Below, one piece after another: positions 35,544 to 46,772 of a DNA stretch of 64,000 nucleotides. Made by a program: the position numbers and the translations under genes. Each line of letters starts with the position of its first letter. Within the stretch, counting starts at the first letter, position 1. The stretch comes from Gamarada debralockiae (lineage: Eukaryota > Ascomycota > Leotiomycetes > Helotiales > Hyphodiscaceae), in contig NXFV01000993.1 in NCBI GenBank assembly GCA_002803225.1, positions 54,882-118,881 of the forward strand, given 5' to 3'. The notes beneath the pieces were generated by a model. The model searched no databases. It saw only the letters and a list, made by a program, of their open reading frames with translations, and had not been told where the DNA came from.

Positions 35544-36838
35544 TTTTTGAGGTACTGATGAATATGTGTACTCACCACAATAGGCAGAAATCCTCAGTGG
35601 ATTTCCATTATTGACTCTAACGCCGGGAGATTACCACTGAAGGCTTTAGAAATATAGTCCGGACGAGTACTTTGTACAAACTCTATAGTGGCGGGGGCAT
35701 AGCATAACTGCCTATTAGTGCGCCCCTAGGTAAATGAAGGCTAAATTATATTAGCGGAACAGAGTAGCAAGCTTTATTAGCAGTAGACTAAGCATGAACT
35801 TACTCTTTATCCGTTAGCCTCTTAGGGAGGAGAGGCAGAATACTATAGTTAAAGCGCTACACTATTCTCGCCAGGGGCTCTCCTAAGGCTATCTAGTTGT
35901 CGAGTTGTACCTTAGCCTACTGTCTAGGGTGTCACGACGCTAACTAGGGCACTGGGGATCAACCTCAATTCTCTAGCTAACTAGTCGAGATAACGAGAAT
36001 ACTAAGCTAAAGAGGAAAGGAAAAGAGAGGAGAAGAACTTAAGAAACTAAGCGAGTATGTATAGAGTTACTAGATCAAGTGACAACTATCACGTGAGAGT
36101 TCTTACAATTGTAAGAACCTTGTATAGCACTTGTACTAACGTGACTAATGTGGGGACCTGCCGTCAGATTCCTCACGGAGGGTTCTTCTCGTTCACCTTC
36201 TTATCTACCTTCTTTTTGCTCGACTACTTTCCCTTATATATAATCGTTTCTAGGAAGAGGAGGTTAGTGAACTAATCTTTTAGCGACGATGGGGCAATAG
36301 CCTCTTCTGTTCCTTCTTCGATATCTCTCCTAGTGTCTCTTCGCTAATATACTTGCTAATTAGCTCTGCCAGAGCTACTCTCTTAAAGATACGGATTGCT
36401 GCTCCCTAATCCTTTATAGTCTTCTCCGCTACCTCACCTTTAACAATTCGATTTTTAAGGGCTCTAAGCCTTTGATCCAAGACTGAGATTGTATCGGGAC
36501 CTGTATCTTGTTTCGAAGTAGTGGCGTAATCATCTACGGAGGGAGGCGGGGTCCGCTTGTATATAAGGTAATCCCGAACAGTCATGAGTGTCACAGCATC
36601 TACAATCCTCTCTAGCTTTATTCGCAAGGCCCGCGACGGCTTCGTATACCTGTCGCTGCCACCCTTAGTAGATTAAGTAGGCTGGGTTGTTCAGGAAACA
36701 GACGCCGTGATCTTGGAACCGTCTGTGATATCGCCAGCGGGGTGACTGCGGCTACTAGGAGCCGACCGTCCCGGCTGTCATCTAATCTCTCTGCCTAGTC
36801 GTGCCTTTTGTCCTAGTCGGGGCTAGGCCAAAGTTCGA

Positions 36839-36958
36839 ATGCCTCGGAACATTGACGGCTTCTGCTCCCCGGCTCAACCTCATTTGTGTCCTCGATGTGG
36901 TTACATTTGGAACCCTTACTGCTGTCGAAGTTGTGCTTGCGCTTCTGAGATAGTGTAG
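36839..36958 (+). CDS. Possible 39-residue Cys-rich zinc-knuckle-like peptide
   Basis: The frame starts at an ATG and encodes a peptide with seven Cys and one His, including HLCPRCGY, NPYCCRSC and CAC. The CxxC plus CCxxC spacing is typical of small zinc-binding modules. The frame remains open for about another 40 codons after its TAG. It lies in transposon-derived DNA and could be a fragment of a larger gene. No family is assigned and expression is unknown. Confidence 0.25.
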   Translation: MPRNIDGFCSPAQPHLCPRCGYIWNPYCCRSCACASEIV

Positions 36959-38628
36959 TGCCCGACTGATATTGTTCTGGCGGCGGGACGGACGATGTTG
37001 AGGACCTGGTACTCGGAACGATATCTTGATTGCGAAGGTCATCGTGACTTACAGGATGGGAGACGCCGAGATCCGCCGAATGTAAAGAATCGCCGGTCGT
37101 CTGCTCGCTTTCTTAATCGTCTGTGCCTTCGATGGATGTGTGGTTTAATGGTTGGCGTTTGTTCTTGAACTCTTGTTGTTTAGAATATTCGGCCCTGAAT
37201 CTTCGCCCATATCCGGAAAGGTCATCTCATCTATTCGAGGTTGTATTCTTGCATCTGTTAAGAATCTGCCTGTTCAAAGGTCGTGTGGTGGGGACAGACG
37301 GGCAACGAAGGAATAACATGTTTGTAATGTGCACAAGAGTCCAAAATTCTAACTGATGGGAACGGTTAAGAATTCGGTACTACTGCATTTCCCAGCTACT
37401 AGCGGTTTGGGAACTCCATTACTTCTACCACAACGTGTTATTTATAGGTCCCTCAAATCTAAAATATCCTGCTATTTATAGAAAAGGACGAATTTTCGCC
37501 ACTTATCTCCCCTACCCTTCTAATATATCGCTTTGGAACTTATCTTCTCTCTACTAAAATTAGCTTTCGGCTAATCCCTTTTACAATAATCTTCGAAACT
37601 GGCTTTTGTCCATATACTCTCCTATAAATTGTTTGACCCCTTTTTGACCAATCCTTGCACGCGGCTTTACTATTTTTGATAAGGTGCAATACAAGGGCTT
37701 AGCTCTCGTCGTCATCTACGTTTTGGTCGCTATTTCACTTCCTCTGCCAAATTTCATCTCTTACATCTCTACCAAGCAGTAAGTATCTAAGCTTATTGTA
37801 GGATCTAAAATACCAATCTATAGAAGGCTAATAATTCTTGCTAGTAGAGGCCGACTATAGCGGTACCAACCGAATCGCGGCCGACTGCGATGACAGATGG
37901 TTGCAATGTCACAATAGACGGTTAGATGCATTCTTGAAAACGCTGTCGATCCTCTATTGCTCTACATACCGACTAGTTCGTGTCGCGGGCTGGTTAGATT
38001 GGAAAATTGGACAAGGCGCACTAGTTGGCGGTGCCAGGCCTACAGAATGGGAAATGGAATGGAGAGACTATGCGAGTTGTGAGGCTAAGAGCCACTTGGA
38101 ACAAGCTCATGAGCTTGACTTTCCCCCCTGATATGGAAGTGGATAGCAGACATTGAAATGGGGCAAGGAGATGCGAGAAACAGCGATTCGGAATGTACGA
38201 AGTATGTTTCGCGGTATACGGACAAGGGGTTTACATGTCTCGCCTTAGATAAGGAACATGAGTTATAATCTATCTCAAGAGAAGATTTCGAGGATGTCTA
38301 CAACTTTCAGCAATACTTGGTCTTGGGAAAATCAGAGATGTGCGTTACGGTAGTTATGTATTTTTGCGATGTGAGCGGCAAGGCAAGGTTTGATTGCAAT
38401 TGCAAGCACTGCAATAGAATCATATAAATGCAGAGTTCTTAGTCGATAATGATAGTGGTATTTCCAGAACTTGGAGGATGCATCCATTGCTTAAGTTCTG
38501 TTATGCGAGGTAGATTGATGATTAATAACCAGCGATGAGCGCCGATGACAATGCTGCTTGCTCCCTGGACCCATATGCTCGTACGAACAAGATCCTGCGA
38601 TCAATGGGTCGGGCGAGTAAGATCCTGC

Positions 38629-39380
38629 TGTCAGTTGAGCTTTGTGTGGGGGCGAAATATAGTGGCATTTTAGAGCTAGATTGATATCTAAGGAGCTGAA
38701 ATACAAGGAAGGGAAGAGCTCTCTTATGCCTTCGTACTTCTTAGCTTGCTAAGAAGAAGGGACTTCGAAAAGCCTTACCGAAACTTTCGACACCGAAAAC
38801 CGGGTATAAGTTACTCCGATCCGAGGTTACGCAAATTTTGGAATTTCTGAGAATAGGCGTATATCTCATACTTTACCACGTGACTATATCACGTTTTTCC
38901 CTATGAGTTTCTGAGAACGGCCGTACATCTCATACTTACACGTGACTATTATAATTGTAGATAGTTGTATTTAAATATAGTCTAAACGTTGTCTACTAGG
39001 TTTACTTAATACTGAAAATGGCCTCTCCTCTTCATCCCCTCTTTACTCCTCAAGCATGTAGTTCTCAGAAGCTGCCTAGTCTAAATAGTATAGAGTCGCA
39101 CGTTGCAAAATAAGTAGAGTCGCACGTTGCAAAATAAGTAGAGGTTAGTTACAATTAAACTCCAGAGGCGGAAGGTTGAATGTGGGAATCGCTCAGCGCT
39201 GGCTGAGGTGAGGTCACGGGATGATCACGCGAGATACTTTTACAGCTACGAGAGCTGTTTAATCACTAGGCCTTCTCTTCTGAAAGTGCGAAGGCTTCGT
39301 GCGAGCCGCAGGCTAGTACTCTTGTACTACTAAAGAGGGGGAAATACAAGCTATACCTGATTAGGTAATTCCAACCAACA
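38629..39380 (-). mobile_element. Solo-LTR-like element with 5-bp target duplication (long form)
   Basis: On the minus strand the element starts TGTTGGTTGGAATTACCTAA and ends AGCTCAACTGACA, so it has TG...CA termini. It is flanked on both sides by CCTGC (38624-38628 and 39381-39385), a 5-bp target duplication. Both end regions match the 155-bp element at 46178-46332. The central 600 bp (about 38727-39332) are absent from that copy. The centre holds a 64-bp tandem repeat (38844 and 38908), a 24-bp tandem repeat (39091-39138) and a hairpin near 38743. Confidence 0.8.
39091..39138. repeat. 24-bp tandem repeat, two exact copies
   Basis: TAGAGTCGCACGTTGCAAAA plus TAAG is present twice in direct tandem, inside the long LTR-like element. 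Confidence 0.85.
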
Positions 39381-39385
39381 CCTGC

Positions 39386-40151
39386 GGTCATAGGTGTCGT
39401 GGACCGCTTCAAAGGGCGTGATTACCTTTCGAGGAAACTCTGGAATCTGTCCATCCCACGATATTTGAATCAGAAAAAAAAAAAAATTCTAGCAGACCTC
39501 CTCTATCTGCTTCCTAATACATTGCTCTAGAGATGATTCTGTCAGTTGACTTTCAAGTAGGGAAATTCAAAGGAATTAGGTCAGGAATCTTTCGTTTCTT
39601 TTAGATGCAACGTCACTTCTCCACACGTAAAAATACCGTAAACAGATATGATTTGCTTTTTTATACACTTTGTAAAACACATTAAGTTTATTGAGGGGAG
39701 ACCAGTCGCAGATTCTATAGGAACGTCTTGATCCATCGTCAAGGCTCGAAAAGCTATTCCTCACATCCATTAGCCACGTTATACCCCGCGATTTTGAGCC
39801 ACAAAACCTGTCGATCACGAAGCTGTCAGCCCCAATTCCAGCGCGGACTCTGCAGCGCATTCTTTCCACCACCGGATTCTTTACAGTGCTAGATTCTAGT
39901 GGATTACTTACAGCGTCATGATTCCTTGCGCTACGTCTTGTATCTAGAGTTATCTGTGCTCTTTCCAGTTCCGGATTCTTTCTAGGCCCCAGCTTTATTT
40001 CCAACCGTGGATTCTTTCTAGCTCTAGATACGTTCTGGTTCTAAATTTCTCCCACTGTCACATATAAGACGGTGTCCTTTGGTAGTATTTGGGTCGATTT
40101 CATTACGGTAGGTCGAACGTAGCTGCATCTTGTCCGGTCGAATTATGGCTC
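39386..40151. other. Non-coding stretch with short GGATTCTT repeats
   Basis: An A13-14 run lies near 39475-39487. At about 39860-40025 the word GGATTCTTT(C)TA recurs several times in a minus-strand open frame of about 140 codons that has no ATG at its start and no recognisable family. I see no gene. Confidence 0.45.
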
Positions 40152-40153
40152 TA

Positions 40154-40369
40154 TCCCTCGGTCCGGCAGCGGATGCCTCAACGCTAAGCTTATTTAAGTA
40201 AAGTGTGCTAGAAGTAGTTAGTCTAGCGAATGCGCATCCTCTGATTAGAGAGTAAGCGCGTGTCTCTCACGTGATGTTATGTTTTAGGAATAGCCAGGCT
40301 CAGATTTGCTAAAGTTCATTGGCTCGAAACCTCTACTAGCGTTGAGGCATCCGCTGCCGGACCAAGGGA
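40154..40369. mobile_element. 216-bp MITE with 33-34 bp inverted repeats and TA duplication
   Basis: The left end at 40153 (ATCCCTCGGTCCGGCAGCGG) and the right end at 40370 are inverted copies over 34 bp with one mismatch, ending at the shared CAACGCTA. The element is flanked by TA on both sides (40152-40153 and 40370-40371), the duplication of Tc1/mariner-type transposons. The interior is non-coding. Confidence 0.85.
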
Positions 40370-40374
40370 TACTT

Positions 40375-40489
40375 GTCTCTACCCAAACAGCTGTAGCGAA
40401 GCAGGGGGGTTCCGGGTTGGCACAGACCAGAAAGTAAACAAAAACACCCTCTCCGACCCTGGTCTCGCTACAACAGTTTGGTTAGAGAC
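40375..40489. repeat. 115-bp inverted-repeat (foldback) element
   Basis: GTCTCTACCCAAACAGCTGT at 40375 is inverted at the right end (40489) as GTCTCTAACCAAACTGTTGT, and the match continues through GTAGCGA to CAGGG with a few mismatches. It begins five bases after the neighbouring MITE ends. No target duplication is clear. A related CTGGTCTCGCTACAA word occurs again at about 41244. Confidence 0.65.
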
Positions 40490-41999
40490 GAAGTAGAAGC
40501 CATTTTTGACGGGCCGCCAATAATATTGAAGCTAGGTCTGTTTTGGCGTCTGGCTGGAACGCGGGAGGAGCCGTGGCGTTGTACTCATACATTGTCTTGA
40601 AAACATAGCGAATGAAGTCAGAGAAATTAGAATTTAAACTAAATTAAACAATTAAATTATTATTATTGAAAACATTCGAAGTTAAATATTAATATAAATA
40701 TTAATTCTAATACTTAACATATTATTAGCTAATTTGGTTGTGAATAAAGCGGGGCTGTAATTTCCGTAATCTTTGTTTTAAAAAGAGAAAATGTTTAAGG
40801 ATTTCATAAAATCTTCGCTTAAAATTGGGAAATATATGCATAATCTATGTATAACCCTCTAAAATCCTGCATCAAAAATTATCCCATATGTCAGGCACAT
40901 GTAAATACGCTATATTACTATAAAATACTATATTGCATCTTTCCCACTAATTAGCACATATGGGATACAACCTCTCAGCCCAAAATATTTTAGCGAGGCC
41001 AGGGTAAAAGTGGGACATCTAAACCAGTTTTAGGTTGTTTTTGCCTGTGCCAGCTGTGAGGGCGGCTGGCGTGCGGCGTGCTGCGGTATGCATCGGCGTT
41101 AGGCTATCACCTATATAATAGTAGAATAGTGAATGAGGCTCCAACCTTATTCTTGTGGGCAGCTGGCGCAGAGGTCAAGCTATTCACACCGCTGCTTGTG
41201 TTTGCCTAGTTAGCAAACCGTCACACCAGCCTGGGAGCTCCTGGTCTCGCTACAATATTCTAGACGGAGAGTTAGTATGGTCCTGCGTACTTTGATGCAT
41301 ACTGGGGGCTCATGCTGAAAGGATGAAGCAGGGGAATGGAAATTTGAGTTTCCTTTCTGTTTCTAGCTCGAACTCAAAGATATTGGGGAGGACGGGGAGA
41401 TGGGGAGACGGCTCACAGGATGCAAAGCCAGAAAGTAAAGCCAGTGGGGGAAAAATAATTTGTTGCGAAAGTAGCAAGGGTTGCCTAGGCGGAAGAAAGT
41501 CCATCTTCTCCGTCCTACTAAAAGCATCGCGGCTGTTATCTCCATCACGTTTTCTGCCATTCTGCCCCACAAAATCACAGATCACAGCCAATCCAGTCGG
41601 CGGGCAATTACAATCACATTTCAATTTCCCTAACCATAAGAATTACAATGCCCTAATTAGATGGGAGCGTACGGAGGTACATACTATTACTAACTGCGAG
41701 TTGTATTGCATTTGAGCGACCCTTTGCCAACTCCAACTCCGTTCCGAGCGAGTTTTTCTGATCCCCCTCGCGGGACATGGTACATAACGCATGTCTTGCG
41801 GGAGTTTCAAACAATCAAGTGCATCAACAAAAGTTTATTGCTCATTGTAGAAGCTTCTGCAGAGTTGGGTTCGACCTCCACATATATCTGACCATCAACT
41901 TTCTCCGCATGTGCGGTCGTTCTCTTTCCAAGTGCATTGCCCTCGCATTAACAAGTCTGGTACTATTTGTCACACTCTCTTGGTGAGATTATACTCACG
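40490..41999. other. A/T-rich and non-coding stretch upstream of the rhodopsin-like gene
   Basis: 40620-40960 is strongly A/T-rich. The remainder has only short, overlapping frames without family resemblance. The promoter of the plus-strand gene at 42000 should lie near the right end. Confidence 0.5.
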
Positions 42000-43299
42000 A
42001 TGGTATTACACAATGACACCGATCCGGTCGAGTTAGCCATTGAGTCATGGATCATGTACTCTGTTGGCATGGCTCTCATCGTTCTGCGAATGTGTGCACA
42101 GATTATACGTCACGGATTGAAGGGACTCCAACCCGACGACTATGTGATGTGTTTGACAGCTGTAAGATGGTCCTGAGATTCCCACCATGCCCCATGATCT
42201 AACTGCATTTCCTATCCACAGTGTCTTTACACTGCTCTGATTGTCACCCTGATCGGCTCAGTCTCTGGTGTTGGAGGAAATGGTTTTACCGCTGATGTGG
42301 TTGCCACATGGACAGACGCGGAGAAGAAAGAGCACATCAAAAACGCGATACTTGTTCAAGTTGCTGAGCAGTTTATGCTGTCGACCGTATACAGTGTCAA
42401 AGTCTGTATGCTATTGATCTACAGTCGCCTCACGTAAGATTGGTTCGTTGCGTATTAGATTGAAGAAGCATCTGACAGTGGTGCTACAGAATGGGCTTGA
42501 AGGAACGTTTTGCCGTCAAACTGGTCGCTGGCTATGTTGCGCTTGGATTTATCGGCACGGAAATCGCCATGTTCACGCTCTGCAGGCCATACAACCAATA
42601 CTGGGCCGTTCCGACCAACGACATCGATCAGTGTGCTTTCTACAGAAAATACTCTCTTCCGCAAGCTGTCTTTAATATCTCTTCCGACGCCCTCATGCTT
42701 GCCATTCCGCTGCCTCTACTGATCCGCTCTCGTTTGCCAATAAAGCAAAAAATTGCCATGGTTTGCATCTTCAGCATGGGTCTTTTTGTTGTGCGTCTCT
42801 AGTTTCTCTTCAACCTCCCCTGAGAACAGACACCAATCATTTGCTAACACCAACTCAGATCATCGCCGGCATAATGTCCAAGTCCTTTGCTCTCCTCCCC
42901 CAAAACATTGACAACATCGTCTATGCCTTCTGGTACCTCCGCGAAGCCTCAGTCGCTGTCTACGTTGCGAACATGCCCCTTCTCTGGCCCATGATCCGGG
43001 CCATAATTAAATTCATCTCGCGAGAGAAGGATACGATTGTGTCGAAAGGCACAGGCAATAGCACAGCGTACGAACTTAAGCCCCGCAAAATGCGGAGCCA
43101 GAGGTTGCCAGACGAGGAGACGGGAACCTGGAATGTAAATTCTAGCCAGGAGATGATTGTGGATAGGGCGGTTATCTTCAAGGATCAGACTTTTGAGGTA
43201 CAGGTCACCGAAAATAAGAATTTTACGAAGTCGCGTGTTTATGATGAGAGTTATCACGGGGGAAATGTTTATAAGGTTGGTGTGGATTCAAAGTCTTAA
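42000..43299 (+). CDS. Rhodopsin-domain (Pth11-like) seven-span membrane protein
   Basis: Four exons (42000-42161, 42222-42433, 42490-42790, 42859-43299) join in frame to 371 residues; introns are 56-68 nt with GTAAGA, GTAAGA and GTGCGT donors and AG acceptors. The protein begins with a short acidic N-terminus, and hydrophobic spans follow: SWIMYSVGMALIVLRMCAQI, LYTALIVTLIGSVSGVG, VQVAEQFMLSTVYSVKVCML, LVAGYVALGFIGTEIAMFTL, ALMLAIPLPLLIRSRL, KIAMVCIFSMGLFVIIAGIM and the last around VAVYVANMPLLWPMI. The LQPDDYVM after helix 1 and the CRPYNQYWAV loop are hallmarks of the fungal rhodopsin domain. The hydrophilic C-terminal tail of about 100 residues is cytosolic. These proteins resemble Pth11 GPCR-like receptors but lack a CFEM domain here. 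Ligand and signalling role are unknown. Confidence 0.9.
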
Positions 43300-43696
43300 G
43301 ACCTACGGAATTTAGAGGCATGAGCTGGCTCAACTGTTTACGATTGAATGTTCGGAACTTCAGCGTGTCATTGTATTTTTATTTTATTTTTTATTAAGAA
43401 GAATCAAGGGATGAATGGATTTCGATGTCCTCGGTTCGGGTATAAGCTATCTATCGTGTGTAATAGATAGTAGATATTACTGAAGCCTTCTCAAGAGGAT
43501 ATGTCGCATAGTTTAGAGTGAAAGGGATAGGTAAATTCCGCGCTTGAACTATTAGCCAAGTGTGTGAAGGCTTTGATAGTGCCTACCTGCGTCATGCTTT
43601 CACAACTCAAATCGATGCCTTCTGCTCCCCTATTTGGGATTATAATACGCACGATAGCCAATAAAAGACGGGGTACTCAATACTTGGGACACATGC
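43300..43696. other. Spacer, no gene seen
   Basis: This holds the 3' flank of the rhodopsin-domain gene, with an A/T-rich poly(T) stretch near 43375. No coding frame or RNA gene is supported. Confidence 0.55.
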
Positions 43697-43699
43697 CTA

Positions 43700-43842
43700 C
43701 AATCTACAGGGGTAAATAAATGTAAAATACTGTGGAAATTACGAGGCTGTCTGACCAATCAGCTGGTCAGGATATGTCTTTTTGGCATCTAATTGGTCAG
43801 ATCCCGTAGCGTCATTGAACATTTATTTACACCTGTAGGTTG
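43700..43842. mobile_element. 143-bp MITE with TA duplication
   Basis: CAATCTACAGGGGTAAATAA at 43700 is repeated inverted at the right end (43842) with two mismatches over about 24 bp, and the sequence is flanked by TA at 43698-43699 and 43843-43844. A second inner inverted repeat (CTGACCAAT ... ATTGGTCAG) makes nearly the whole element foldable. It is non-coding. The TA duplication fits a Tc1/mariner-derived MITE. Confidence 0.8.
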
Positions 43843-44414
43843 TAGTTCACCAGCGATATGCTAACTTTATAAGGCAAACTCCCGACGAAACCTGATATAT
43901 CTATTGGTTAGAATTTGAGATATTTTTACGTGGAACTCGTGCAGATGCTTGCTGAACTCTATCAAGGTTTGGATGCATGGATGCATTTACGGCTGGTGTG
44001 GTTGGAAAAGCTTTCCCGAAGAAAAACGGCTCCGAGACCTCCGTGCACCTCCCGCAGATTCTTCAAGGCAAACGGGGAATTTCATTCGTGCGATACACAA
44101 ATCCCAGGATTAGAGTTTCTCTAGTTCTCCGCCAAGAAACTCCTGCTGCAGAAGTCGTAGCTTCCATCCGAAACTATCAAAATCCCAGTCGAAAATCGAA
44201 ATACTCGAACACTGCTCGTCCCACATGGAATCCACTTTCCGTCTGACTGGCGCCGACACCATCATTTGTCCTCAAGTATTCGATATACAAAAGTCGATGC
44301 CGGACAACGATCAAATATTTCCAACGACCTTTAGAACTCTTCAATTCAGTCGCCATCGCCCCTTCCGCCCCCCTCCAGCTCTTTTTTGCTTACTGACATC
44401 GATCCGCGGAAGAG

Positions 44415-46046
44415 ATGGACGTTCAGGATCTGGAGAAGAGCGTTGTTGCACCCTCAACACCAGTCGAATCGTCGTCATTCGATGAAGTCTTGAAGCCCAA
44501 AAGTGCCATTTGGCGTAAGATTCTTGGATGGGGCGTTGAGGAAAATGGTATCGTTCCGGTACCTCTAGAGAAGAGGACGGATAAAAGAGTTTTCAATTTG
44601 TTTACAGTCTGGTTCACGGCAGTGTTATGTCTTCTGCCGTATGTCATGATCGCATGTTCCTTCCAGGCAATTGGCCTTCGCTGATGGATCGATAGAATCC
44701 CGACTGGAATGCTCGGAACACTCTCCTTTGGCCTGAGTCTTCGTGATTCCTCGCTCATTATCATCTTTTTCACGCTGTTGACGACCATCCCGCCGGCGTA
44801 TATGGGAACTCTTGGACCAAAGACTGGAATGCGACAAATGATCCAAGCTCGCTATGCTTTTGGCCTCTTTGGCATTAGCATCATCTTGCTTCTCAACGCT
44901 GCAACCGTGACTGGTTTCTCTATTATCGCTGCTGTCATAGGTGGCCAGACCTTGGCTGCCGTGAGTGACAGCACTATCAGCATCAACGTTGGCATTGTCA
45001 TCACCTGCATCATCGCGCTCGTCGTTTCTTTCAGCGGCTATAAGGTCCTCCATATCTACGAGCGCTACGGCTGGATCCCAGTCTTTGTAGCCATCATCAT
45101 TCTCGTCGGATGCGGAGCCAAGAACCTCGGGCATCAGACTGTGCCAGAGGCGCCTGCTACGGTGCAGTCAGTTCTCACTTTTGCATCTCTGATTGCGGGT
45201 TTCATGATACCCTTTGGTGGAATTGTCTCAGACTTCGGCATCTACATTGATCCTTCTGCGTCAAGGTATACACCCATATACACATCTCTTTTTTCAGCCG
45301 CCAAAGACCTTGTCTGCTAACTGCTAACGTCTAACGTCTTCCACAGATTGAAAGTTTTCACCTATATCTACACTGGGATGGTGATCCCCACCATCCCTCT
45401 CCTCATCCTGGGCGCTGCCATCGGCGGAGCTGTCCCCAACGTCCCGGAATGGGACGCCGCCAACCTAGCCAACTCGGTTGGCGGTGTCGTGACGGCTATG
45501 CTGTCTCCTGCTGGTGGGTTTGGCAAGTTCGTCGCTGTCATCCTGGCACTCTCCGTTATCGGGAATATCGCCATTAGCATGTACTCCATTGCGCTGAACA
45601 TTCAGATGTTCCTACCGATCTTGACACGTGCTCCTCGCGCCACTTTCTCTATTATCACCACTGCCGTCGTGATCCCAGTCTCCATCGAAGCAGCGCACAA
45701 TTTCTTCACGTCACTGGAGAATTTTCTTGGCGTAATCAGCTACTGGTCTGCTTCTTTTGTCGCGATCATGATTGTCGAGTTTGTGTATATCCGCAAAGGC
45801 GACTACGCGACTTACGATCACTTGATTTGGAGGGATGGGAAGAGTCTCCCTCCCGGAATTGCGGCGCTTGGTGCGGGGATCGGTTCGTTTGGATTGATTA
45901 TCCCATGTATGGCGCAGTTATGGTACGAGGGCCCGATTGCGAAGAAGACGGGTGATATCGGGTTCGAGGTTGCGTTTTGTTTGAGCGTGATCTTGTATGT
46001 GCCTTTCAGGCTTTTGGAGATCAAGATCAGAGGCGGTCGTTTGTGA
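44415..46046 (+). CDS. Purine-cytosine permease (NCS1 family, Fcy2-like)
   Basis: Three exons (44415-44638, 44696-45265, 45347-46046) join in frame to 497 residues. Introns are 57 and 81 nt (GTATGT/GATAG and GTATAC/CCACAG). Splicing restores CLLPIPTGMLGTLSFGLSLR, the conserved NCS1 helix-1/2 region, and DPSASRLKVFTYIY. The N-terminus is cytosolic and includes WGVEENGIVPVPLEKRTDKR, typical of fungal Fcy2-type permeases. About twelve hydrophobic spans follow, including GPKTGMRQMIQARYAFG and GGIVSDFGIYIDPSAS, both well conserved in purine-cytosine permeases. The protein should import purines, cytosine or related nucleobases at the plasma membrane by proton symport. Its neighbours are a rhodopsin-domain protein and a P450 pseudogene, so no shared pathway is evident. 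Confidence 0.93.
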
Positions 46047-46177
46047 GCCATGGTGTGAAGCCTGGTCGAAGGGAGGAATAGAAGACGAGAATGGGCTTTA
46101 CTTCGTCAGCGTGCGACAAGACATTTTTTTAGAAATGTGCGCAGACATAGAATGAAGAACATAAGAGGCTCCATTGC

Positions 46178-46332
46178 TGTTGGTTGGAATTGCCTAATCA
46201 GGTATAGCCTGTATTTACCCCTCTTTTGTGATATAAGAAAGCTCTGCCCCTCCTTGTATTTCAGCTCCTTAGATATCAGCTAGGTCTAAAAATGCCACTA
46301 TATTTCGCCCCCAAAATACAGCTCAACTGACA
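46178..46332 (+). mobile_element. Solo-LTR-like element with 5-bp target duplication (short form, 155 bp)
   Basis: The element begins TGTTGGTTGGAATTGCCTAA and ends CAGCTCAACTGACA, with TG...CA termini. Identical ATTGC words flank it (46173-46177 and 46333-46337). A promoter-like TGATATAAG lies in its middle. Its ends match the long form at 38629-39380 on the opposite strand, and its first 94 bp match the partial copy at 48470. Confidence 0.85.
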
Positions 46333-46337
46333 ATTGC

Positions 46338-46772
46338 CTTCTGTCTTCGTGACGTGCACACGTTAAACTGCGCATGCAAAACCAATCTAGCAGGTGTAAA
46401 TGGCCATGTATGTACTTGTAAATACATGTTGTAGCCTGACGGGATACTGCGATATTCGTAAACATATTGAGTGCAGTAAGGATAGAAGCATTCAGAAGTA
46501 TTCCCGAGTCCAATTTACTTCACTACTAAACAAATAAATCTCCTCCTTGCCATTCATGTCTACCGCATCCTTGCCCAGCGACGGAGCACGCTTTCGGTAC
46601 CGGTATAAGTGGGGTATGGCGTGAGGGGTGTGGGGCTAATCAGTGCAGTGCAGTTCATCAAAGGCGTGCGTGCATACATTTCAGGCAATTCTCGTTCTGC
46701 GTTGTTCTGCCCATATATATATAATAAGATCTCTCCACTCGATTACTGAAGGCCAGCATGAACTGTGCACTA
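46338..46772. other. Spacer between LTR-like element and P450 pseudogene
   Basis: This is non-coding. A TATATATATAA stretch at about 46713-46724, some 50 nt before the pseudogene start, could be the old promoter TATA box. Confidence 0.45.

Larger units (their letters stand above)
31481..38628. other. Degraded transposon-derived region without intact genes
   Basis: Across 7 kb the open frames are all under about 110 codons and unrelated to one another. Reading any frame meets frequent TAG/TAA/TGA stops, and the sequence is rich in TA dinucleotides (for example 32450-33500). Recognisable structures are four diverged tandem units at 35191-35484, a hairpin at 35518-35543 and a Cys-rich mini-ORF at 36839-36958, listed separately. 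I interpret the stretch as old retroelement copies, possibly altered by repeat-induced point mutation. No reverse transcriptase or integrase motif could be read. Confidence 0.45.

Noticed and set aside
39576..40004. 142-codon minus-strand frame
   Set aside because: It starts with TTG rather than ATG, is built partly on GGATTCTT word repeats and shows no family features.
43977..44246. 89-codon frame upstream of the permease as a separate gene or extra exon
   Set aside because: It has no homology features and the permease N-terminus is complete from 44415.
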